Below are positions 55,922 to 64,000 of a DNA stretch of 64,000 nucleotides, piece by piece; position 1 is the first letter of the stretch; each line of letters starts with the position of its first letter. The position numbers and the translations under genes were made by a program. The notes under the pieces were generated by a model. The model saw nothing but the letters and a program-made list of their open reading frames with translations. It did no database searches and was not told the DNA's origin. Origin of the DNA: Bryum argenteum (lineage: Eukaryota; Streptophyta; Bryopsida; Bryales; Bryaceae); contig CM073325.1 in the NCBI GenBank assembly GCA_037043015.1, forward strand, positions 11,077,001 through 11,141,000, given 5' to 3'.

Positions 55922-56857
55922 TTAACCCCTAAACGACCTTGGTGTTTTGAGAGCTCCAAACTCCAAAACTGCGATTTCATACCACCTTGTAAACTTTGGT
56001 GTATGAGAATTTTTTTCACAATTTTTTGAAACTATTAACCGTAGGATCTTAAAGATAACTATCATGAGCAATAGTGTTTAAAATTTCAACCGTTGGATCT
56101 TTTCCGTTTCCAAGATCGTAACATTCAAAGTTGATGCAAACTTTTTTTCAGCAGACATAATCTACTTTGTGCAAACGATATTGTGATGCTTAATACCTCA
56201 AACATCTTGCTTATATTTTTTTTCCATGTAGGTAACTAAGTTGAGCATTACCATGCAAAATTTTAGACACTCATTTGGTTTTTTGAACCTTCATGCAATT
56301 TATTTACTAGAAGAAGGTAGAAATCAAGGATTCGGTAAAACATGCACCACATTTGTCGTATTTGGTTTAGAGGGAAAATGAATGGTGAGTAGGTGCCTTC
56401 ATGAGTTTGTGAATTTTGAGAAAAAAGAAATTCAAAAAATTCCTAAATCTCAAATTTTAGCAAATTTCGAAAGAAAAAATTGTAATATTACGAAACTTTG
56501 GATCTAGTTCTTGTAATTTTTTGAAGGGTGCCCTTGTAGAATTAGTAAAAGTTTTGACTTGGGTCACTTGGAAACCTAAGTAGGAAATCAGTCAAGAAAA
56601 GAAATTTTAAAAAAAATCTCAAAAAAAAGTCAAAAATAAAAAGTTTTTTTCTGCCCGCCCCAAAGCTGGAAACGAAAATTTGCGTTTAAAGACTCCAAAA
56701 GTGGAGTTTGACTTTGCAATTTTTCCCACATACACCTTGTAGTATAGGGAACATCCAATAAAAATCTTAGGCAAAAATATTGATTCTAACCCCTTCATCT
56801 AGGCTGCCCGAAATAGCAAAACAGCCAAATCGGAGGCCTTGGTCGTTTAGGGGTTAA
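55922..56857. mobile_element. piggyBac-type non-autonomous element, family C (936 bp)
   Basis: TTAA at 55922-55925 and 56854-56857. It starts TTAACCCCTAAACGACCTTG and ends CCTTGGTCGTTTAGGGGTTAA, an inverted repeat of about 20 bp. The right-hand block TCATCTAGGCTGCCCGAAAT recurs at the far end of the interrupted element (57140-63666). Non-coding. Confidence 0.88.
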
Positions 56858-57888
56858 TATACATGAAAAATTCATAATCTTAAGCTTAGTATGTTGAAGG
56901 TAACTTAAAATCTGTTGGAGGTGCAATAGATAAAGGCAAGGAAAGAATATAAGAGATATCTCAAATTCTATCTTTGATTTTAACGGTCACTAAATAATAG
57001 AACTTGTGATACCATTGTTAATATACTTGGATTGAAGTCATTAAAGTTGTGACCTCATGATCAAAAACCATTCATACTTATTTTACGTAATACCTAGCAA
57101 TCTCTTGAGTACTTTTCATGTGCCAACTCTAGTCACATGTTAACCCCTAAATTTCCTTGTTGTTTTGGAAGCTTGAAACCTCAAAACTGCGATTTTCAAC
57201 CTCTATGGACTCCCCGGGGTATGTTACAAATTTTTTTACTTTTTTTAGACTTCCAACCGTAAGATCTTGTACCAAACCCTATTTTTAGCTAGTGATCCAA
57301 AAATCAACCGTTGGATGTTTGTCAATTGTGAGATCATAGCGTTTGATGTTGCACCAAAAGTTTTTTTGGGGATTGCCCGGGAGGTGTAGACTCAATGGTG
57401 CGTAGGGGAAGTTGATGATTGTTACTTGAAACATTTTGCTCATATTTTTTTCTGTTCAATACATCAAGTTGGGAATCCACACGCAAAAGCCTAAATACCA
57501 ATTTCACTTTTTGGGTGTTCATCTAAATTGTTACGCAACAATAGGTACAAAAGCACCAGAATTGCTAAGTTACAAGGAAATATACATAGCACAATTTTTT
57601 TTTTGCTCAAGAGTAAAAATAAACGGTGAGAATGTTTCCACTAGTGATTGTGATTTTTGAGTGAAATTATTTTTCAAAAAAACTAAAATCACTATTTAGT
57701 ATGAATTTCTAGAGGAAAAAATCTTGTATTAGCATGTAAAATGAGACGGGCATCAACGAAATGCTGGGTCCTCCCCTGGACCCATGTACCCATTACATCT
57801 GATCTGACAGAAAGATAAATTGCATTTAGGAGGGTATCCCAAATATGTAAGAAATGCCCTATTTAGCCATGAAGGAAGGAGTTTCCAC

Positions 57889-58749
57889 CCCCGTCTCTAT
57901 ATCACCACCCTGTCTTAAACGCGCTCTCCTGTCAGCGCGAGCCTCGCTTGGCTGGTCCCACAAGCACCCGGATTTCTTTTCCTTTCGAGCCCCGCATTCC
58001 TTTATGGCCGCTTTGGTGAATCCTTTCTCGCCCCTTCAATTCTTTTGTGTCGCTTTGGTGAACCCTTCCCCGCCTTGCGAAATACAAACATTCCAAACCT
58101 CACACTCCGAGGAAGAAAGTGACGGAAACCCTAACTCAATCTCTCAATCCAAAGATGCTAGAATTCTTCAAGTCTCGGTAGTACTCGGTAGTACGTAATC
58201 ACAAGGTACTTCCTCTTTTGTTCCGATCGTGCATTGCCTTTTTATTGTAGTAATGGCTCTTGTGTGCTTGTTTTCCTCTCATTTTTGAAAGAATTTCGAC
58301 ATGCACATGCTTAAGTAGACTGAGGCTTGCTTGATGACGAATCATGTTTGGATTTTCTATTTGCCGAAATCAAGAGTTGCTTGATTCGGCACAAAACGAC
58401 TTGAAATTTCTGTTCACATACGCCTTGACTCCAGGGAATCCCATCACAAGGTCTTTCTCGCCGGCGATGAACAATGCAGGGGTCTTGACTCCCACATTCG
58501 TCCACGGCACTGTCAACTCCCAGCTCTTCTCCATGGCTCGGTAGAGGTTCGATCTGCCCTGTCCACCCGGATTTCTCGTATGTTTGTGCGTAGAATCAAA
58601 GATCTGCGTCGCTATCCGGGATGGTAGCTTTTTTGGTGTTGGAGCCTCGTAGATGTTGTAGAGTTGATTTTTTTTTAAACTTGTGTTTTTGTGTGCGAAA
58701 TGACATGGGGCAAATTCAAAAAAGCCAAGTTAGACATCCTAACGTATTG
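57889..58749. repeat. Left terminal inverted repeat of the MULE
   Basis: It matches 63296 down to about 62439 with small indels. It contains an epoxide-hydrolase fragment and, at its inner edge, the start of a kinase fragment. A part of it (about 58072-58200) is repeated in direct orientation at about 58925-59060. Confidence 0.9.
58378..58579 (-). pseudogene. Captured epoxide hydrolase fragment, left copy
   Basis: On the minus strand the fragment reads from ESGW/EKSG-type sequence through NLYRAMEKSWELT, PWTNVGVKTPALFIAGEKDL and FPGVKAYVNRNFKSF. This matches the C-terminal part of plant soluble epoxide hydrolases (alpha/beta hydrolases), including the GEKDLV segment that carries the acid of the catalytic triad. 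It is frameshifted near NLYR and again near its end relative to the right-hand copy, and the nucleophile domain is missing. It is inverted relative to the copy at 62611-62815. Confidence 0.8.
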
Positions 58750-58923
58750 ACGGCGTATTGCTCCTTCGGCCGTGAGTTCGAGTGTGTGGATCGTGATGCC
58801 ATTCATGGTCGTGGATCATGCCTGGACATTATGAAAGCATCTTTCGCGAACGGTTTTGACGAGGCTCTGGTTTCTACTTTCTTACGAGAGGCATTGATAG
58901 GTCTCAACATCCTTCATCATCCC
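58705..58923 (+). pseudogene. Captured STE20-like protein kinase fragment
   Basis: The frame contains SQVRHPNVLTAYCSFG, then GRGSCLDIMKASFANGFDEA and STFLREALIGLNILHH. This is the stretch between the alpha-C helix and the catalytic loop of STE20/germinal-centre-type kinases (plant BLUS1-like family: HPNV, GSCLHIMK and LKEALKGLEYLH in relatives). The ATP-binding loop and HRD/DFG motifs are absent. Only its first part extends into the terminal repeat, so a short trace (HPNV) is also seen on the other side near 62440-62480. Confidence 0.72.
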
Positions 58924-59442
58924 GCCCCACGAAATACAAACACTCCAAACCTCACTCTCAAGAGACAGAGACGGAAATCTAACTCAATCTCTCAATCCAA
59001 AGAAGCAATAGTATTCAAAGAGAAAGTGAGCAATCTTCTTCAAGTCTCGGTAGTACGTAATGTAGCTATCGACAACAATTATACGTACTCACAACTTCCA
59101 ACTTCAGATCCAAACAAATTCTACTCTCTCACGAATTTGAGATAAGCAATTCGTAGTCTCGGTAGTCCGCTTTAATTTTGTAAGAGTTTTGATGTGACTC
59201 TTCAATCGATTGCTTCATACTATTAAACTTTGAAATTTCAAAAGGAAGACCCTCAATGCCCCACTAAATCACTCAGAAACTCTCTTTGAGATACTCGATG
59301 TTGCTTAATTAAAATTTGACATTCAAGTTTCCCTCCCATCCAACAACAGAAAATTGCAAGAAACTTGCAACATTTGAATAAAAGAAAGATAGTCAAAATA
59401 ATACTCAATCATGAAATTGGAAAAAACAACAACACAACACAA

Positions 59443-62319
59443 CTACAACCTCTGTCTTGTATTCCTAGACGACCTAAAGCAACTACTAAGGAAGTCTCGG
59501 TGGCGACGAAGAGTATTACTACCTGTTACATCGTTACCGACAAAGGGTGTCGCCTCTGTCTGCAATGGATGCAATACTCCAGACAGAATTTGTTGTTCCA
59601 AAGCAGCTTGTCTTGCATCCATAGCACGGAGTTCTACCTCCAAGTGCCTCTTGATGAGTTGGTGCTTCGATGCCCTATCGTAGATGGAAGCTGTAAGACG
59701 GTCAATGCTCTCAGTAAGGCGCTTGTTATCGTCCAAAGCCTCAGGTGATGGTGGAGCTTCTTCTTCTGTCTCAGTATTGGGCAGAAAAGTACTTGGGACT
59801 CTATCTAAGTCGCTCTCGCATGTTGACTTGGGCTCTATTCCAGGGAGTTAAACTGCACAAGTTGTGAGATACCGCCGCGAGATGTCCCATATAGAGTCCC
59901 GCACACCTTGACGATGCGACCTTCCTCGCAAGGTCCGGGCGTAGCATCCTCAAGACTTTGAGATGATGTTTGCATAGATTGCCCTTCATTGAGTGAGGGC
60001 ATTCACAACACCCCATTCTCGTCTCGGGATTATAGACAGGCGTAATGGAGATGGGGGCGCTTGTTGGATGTCACATAGGCGGGTTCTCCAACCTTAGATG
60101 GAAGTGTCACACAATGGTCAGGAATCTTGCGTGCTTGTAGAAGAGAGTTGATGACTATCCTTTCTTTCTTCCGATTGCCTTCGAAGCCATTCTCCTTCAT
60201 GTATTGGTTAAACTCGTATCGGTTTATGACATCATTCGTTAACTCGTGAATGAGCCAGTCTACCCGTCTTCCGACAAGCCTTCCACGAGACGCTTTGAGG
60301 ACGGCCTTCATATTACTGTGGTAGGACTCAATAGCTGCGTTAGTGTCTTGGCCTGCATGTGGAATGTTTCGATTGCCTATCACCCACATATCAAGTTTCT
60401 TCATCCATGTGCTGTCCACATAATCCCAAAATGCACTGGCACCTGTGACTTTGGTTCTGATCGTGGTGAATCTCTGTCTCACCCATTCTAACAATGTAAG
60501 ATTGCTCATCGGGGAAGCCGAGAGATACATGAGGTCTCCCAACTCTCGAAGTGCCCATGCACGCGTACTAATCTCTTTGATCTTTGAGCATGCGTTCTTC
60601 TGCCATGCCCTTCGCACATGCCATAAGCAAAGGAACACAGGACAATTCGGCCATATCTCCCTGCATTTCAAAAAGCCTGTGAATGAGATTATGAATACAT
60701 TGTGCATGTAATTGCTAAGCCCAAAGACCACATAGAGAAGATAGAAAATCGTACTGGAGTGCGTTGATCTCGGCTTGGGCATCATCAACAATAAAGGCAT
60801 TTGGACGCCACTCAGGAAGGCTTGCAATCATTTTAGTCTTCAACGCTAACATCCAAGGAGCTAGGTCCAATTGCTTACTACGAGAGGTCACTCGTAAGCT
60901 CCGGGACATCCATTCTGCCGCCATTTGTCGAAGATCATCATAGTGTAAAGGGAAACGCAAACCATCAAATATGAACACATTAGTTTCCCAAGAACAACAA
61001 AGAGTAGATGCCTGAAGAAATACATCTTACAATCCATAACATAATACTTATATGTCGCTCAATATCCTGTAAGTATAGGATTTAGAAATGAATTATAAAA
61101 GTGCAATGGGATACAATACCTTCTTTTCATTTGTTCCGAATGTAGCATCAATCGAAATGGCACTCCTATGACCATGCTCCAACATCATTCGGAACATGAA
61201 GTCTGTTTGTATACCAATAACAAATGGCATGTTCTCTCCATTTAAACATCCGTAGACCGGGTTGGAGTTCGATTCGCAGTAATAGAATACTATATTTTGA
61301 TTCGCTTGAACCCACATGCGAACGGATTCTGCATCATTCTCGTGCTTTTGGTAAACGGCTTGATTCACCTTCACGGCTACGTTGCGGAAGTCCGAGTCTT
61401 TCATGAAATGATCTCGAGCAGCGGGGTATGCCTTAAGCCTTCAATGTCAACACAAGTTCTATGTGCATGCTCTTAATCTTGGAGATTGGAACGCCAAGAC
61501 GAAGATTCTCCTCAATGAATGCCCTAGTTTCAAGAGACAATTGGGATGTGAAACAAGACCTCTTGCCTTCCTTTACAATACCGTGAACAACTAATCCTTC
61601 GGCATTTGTGTGACGCGGATGGTGAAAGACAATCAGTGCAACATCTCGAAGGTAATACAACTGCTTCACATAAATCGCACACTTGCAGCCTCGTTTCCGG
61701 AACCCCCCCTTCATAGCCTCTGAAAAGTCTTGGTTTGCTCCGACCATGCCCATTTGGGACGTTTTTCCCTTTCTTGGTGTAATTCTGAGGTTGCGTCATC
61801 ATCTCTTCAGTAACATCTAAAACTTTTTCAGACTTGTCCTGAGGCCCAAATTCGCACTCCAATCTGCTTGGAAACAAAAGAAGAAGAAAATAGATGGGTG
61901 AGACCATTAACAAATGTAGCTTTGTAGGCATAAAACCATTTGGAAACGAATTGTGAAAGATTTGCACACCTGATGGAAAGAAGTGGAGTGTCAATTCGTG
62001 GGTAGGACCCTTTGTATCGCTGTGTATGGCGCGTGTTGAATTTTGTTTGCACATCTGACCGCTTCAACGACTCGCCCAAGATGAAATCCTTGTACCTCAG
62101 CCACGGGATGTAGGCTACACCGGCGCCGCCTTTAACCTCACTAAAATCCCACTTCACATCTTTGTGCGTGAAAGGACCATTAGGACATTTCTGCACCTGG
62201 TTTCGAATGAGTTGAAGTGGGATACTATTCCGCAAGATGAATTGTTGTTCGTATAAACCGATCCAAGACGTGTCGAATTCCACAACTTCTTGGTCATTGG
62301 GTACAACCACGGAATCCAT
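59443..62319 (-). pseudogene. MULE transposase with SWIM finger, probably disabled
   Basis: It starts at ATG 62319 (MDSVVVPNDQEVVEFD). Exons are joined by introns at about 61966-61867, 61124-61012 and near 60715. Catalytic motifs in order on the minus strand: first Asp in AISIDATFGTNEKK (about 61150), second Asp in FIVDDAQAEINAL (about 60780), then CLWHVRRAW, and the Glu in TNAAIESYHSNMK (about 60340). A SWIM-type finger follows (CCECPHSMKGNLCKHHLKV, about 59980) and then a coiled-coil tail ending at 59443. MULE transposases cut and paste DNA with 9 bp duplications. Two breaks are visible: a stop at 61433 with a frame change, and an extra base in a C-run (about 60051-60055) just before the SWIM finger. 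Either could be a sequencing error or unrecognised intron, so activity is doubtful rather than excluded. Confidence 0.85.
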
Positions 62320-62438
62320 GTTGGATTCAATTCACAATTCGTAACTACTTAGCGAGGAAATCCCCATCTGGAAACCCCAAATGCAATGTGCATGGAAGAC
62401 ATCACAAGCACATCGATCGGTGACAAAAGATATTCGGC

Positions 62439-63296
62439 AAATACGTTAGGATGTCTAACTCGGCTTTTCGACGCTGTCCAGATGTCATTCTGCACACAAA
62501 AACACAAGTTTAAAAAAAAAATCAACTCTACAACATCTACAGGCTCCAACACCAAAAAAGCTACCATCCTGGATAGCGACGCAGATCTTTGATTCTACGC
62601 ACAAACATACGAGAAATCCGGGTGGACAGGGGCACTGAACCTCTACCGAGCCATGGAGAAGAGCTGGGAGTTGACAGCGCCGTGGACGAATGTGGGAGTC
62701 AAGACCCCTGCATTGTTCATCGCCGGCGAGAAAGACCTTGTGATGGGATTCCCTGGAGTCAAGGCGTATGTGAACAGAAATTTCAAGTCGTTTGTGCCGA
62801 ATCTGAAGCAACTCTTCAATTCTGGCAAATAGAAAATCCAAACATGATTCGTCATCAAGCAAGCCTCAGTCTACTTAAGCATGTGCATGTCGAAATTCTT
62901 TCAAAAATGAGAGGAAAACAAGCACACAAGAGCCATTACTACAATGAAAAGGCAATGCACGATCGGAACAAAAGAGGAAGTACCTTGTGATTACGTTACT
63001 ACCCGAGTACTACCGAGACTTGAAGAATTCTAGCATCTTTGGATTGAGAGATTGAGTTAGGGTTTCCGTCACTTTCTTCCGGGTGTGAGGTTTGGAATGT
63101 TTGTATTTCGTGGGGGGGAAGGGTTCGGCGACACAAAAAAGAATTGAAGGGGCAGAAAGGATTCAGCCCGAAAGCGGCCATAAAGGAATGCGGGGCTCGA
63201 AAGGAAAAGAAATCCGGTGCTTGTGGGACCCGGCCAAGCGAGGCTCACGACAGGAGAGAGCGCATTTAAGACAGGGGTGGTGATATAGAGACGGGG
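62439..63296. repeat. Right terminal inverted repeat of the MULE
   Basis: Inverted copy of 57889-58749. It carries the better-preserved epoxide-hydrolase fragment. Confidence 0.9.
62611..62815 (+). pseudogene. Captured epoxide hydrolase fragment, right copy
   Basis: The frame runs unbroken from EKSGWTGALNLYRAMEKSWE through LTAPWTNVGVKTPALFIAGE and KDLVMGFPGVKAYVNRNFKS to FVPNLK, then reaches a stop at about 62829. This is the C-terminal part of a plant epoxide hydrolase. No start codon, oxyanion hole or nucleophile Asp is present, so it cannot be an enzyme alone. Confidence 0.85.
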
Positions 63297-63666
63297 AGTT
63301 TCCACAAGTCGGCCATAAAGGTGACAAATGCTAAATGAAGATGTGCATCATGGGTCGATTGTAAACCAGCGCTAAACCCACCGCCCCACTCTAAGTTATG
63401 CTCCTAACCATCCCAGTGCCCGTTTTTCACCCCACCTCTTGTTGGTGCAGAGGCCACCCGACCCGCCCTCCCACTCTTGAAACTAAATTTTGCAAAATAG
63501 CACTCTAAAATTGGAATTTTTCCTTGCAATTTTTACCGCAGGTACATTATAGTATAACTCACACTCCTTCCAAAAATCTCCCAAAAATAGCAAAATTTAC
63601 CCATTCATCTACACTGCCCAAAATAGCAAAAAGCTGATTCGGTTTTTAAGGATAGTTAGGGGTTAA

Positions 63667-64000
63667 TATATTACTAGTAAGGTTCCCATCGTCCCGACGG
63701 GAAAGGTCTTTACATGGTATTTATAAAAAAGTACCTGTGTCTACCATTTCCTCCAACATATAATAAGGTAAGTAGGTAGGTAAGTTCCTAAGTTGGTAGA
63801 TAGGTAAGTTGGTAGGTTGGTACATTCGTGGGTATGAAGGATCGCCGAAGAGTATTATGTTATAGAAGTAGATTTCTCACACCTCTATAATATTGCATCC
63901 GACCTCTATAACATCACACCTCCAAGCTTTGTTTTTTGAGCCTTCATCTCTTCATATTGTCATTTATATTTTTACTCCGCTATATTTTCTAATACCATCC
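63667..64000. other. Window end: short GGTAGGTAAGT-type tandem repeats
   Basis: 63767-63822 holds imperfect repeats of GGTAGGTAAGT. No gene recognised. Confidence 0.6.

Larger units (their letters stand above)
57880..63305 (-). mobile_element. Mutator-like element (MULE) with long terminal repeats and 9 bp target duplication
   Basis: The element proper is 57889-63296 (5.4 kb). Both ends start CCCCGTCTCTATATCACC read inward, and AGTTTCCAC is perfectly duplicated outside (57880-57888 and 63297-63305), the 9 bp duplication typical of Mutator. Terminal inverted repeats are about 860 bp (57889-58749 and 62439-63296). Between them lies a minus-strand transposase gene, and both repeats contain fragments of host genes. 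Confidence 0.94.
57140..63666. mobile_element. piggyBac-type element, family C, split by a MULE insertion
   Basis: The left TTAA is 57140-57143 and the right TTAA is 63663-63666. The left part (to 57888) and right part (from 63297) match the two ends of 55922-56857: CTCAAAACTGCGATTT on the left and CTGCCCAAAATAGCAAAA on the right. Removing the MULE and one 9 bp duplication leaves about 1.1 kb, close to the 936 bp sister copy. Confidence 0.82.

Overview
The window looks like nuclear DNA of a land plant. The evidence is two multi-exon genes with GT/AG introns of about 70 to 850 bp, one for a plant-type kinesin-4 and one for an At1g16860-like two-pass membrane protein, plus a nuclear-type tRNA-Gly(GCC). 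Intergenic DNA is AT-rich and crowded with DNA transposons. A piggyBac element with an open transposase frame, a Crypton-like tyrosine recombinase and a Tc1/mariner element together are not typical of flowering plants. I therefore infer a non-seed plant (moss, liverwort, hornwort, lycophyte or fern grade); the sequence does not decide which.

Layout, 1-29.9 kb: a broken Crypton-like tyrosine recombinase gene on the minus strand (234-3306); an inverted-repeat element (about 3.8-4.1 kb); a very long fold-back with arms of roughly 650-720 bp (5.67-7.12 kb) abutting a small TTAA-flanked piggyBac-type MITE (7.1-7.4 kb); a gene-poor stretch to 12.6 kb; the kinesin gene (13.0-19.2 kb); tRNA-Gly (19.9 kb); a MITE and minisatellites (20-22.5 kb); the membrane-protein gene (24.3-27.3 kb); and short direct repeats and a perfect hairpin (28-29 kb).

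Layout, 29.9-64 kb: an apparently complete piggyBac element (29.9-35.6 kb) with an open transposase frame; two copies of a ~975 bp TTAA element that shares its termini; a tandem array with a period near 200 bp (38.4-39.0 kb); another small MITE; a ~570 bp GAAA microsatellite; a very young Ty3-type LTR retrotransposon on the minus strand (42.2-49.6 kb) whose 1848-residue polyprotein has three zinc knuckles and two tandem aspartic-protease domains; more TTAA elements; a decayed Tc1/mariner element (53.3-55.3 kb); and a nested pair at 57.1-63.7 kb, where a 5.4 kb Mutator-like element (MULE) with ~860 bp terminal repeats and a perfect 9 bp target duplication sits inside a TTAA element. The MULE carries captured fragments of an epoxide hydrolase (in both terminal repeats) and of a STE20-like kinase.

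How the parts relate: at least seven short TTAA elements carry the terminal CCC(C/T)TAAA motif of the complete piggyBac element and are plausible non-autonomous partners of its transposase. The two host genes are independent of each other and of the transposons. The most notable observations are the tandem-protease Ty3 element, the resident piggyBac transposase with its candidate MITE partners, the gene-capturing MULE, and the Crypton-like recombinase relic in a plant.
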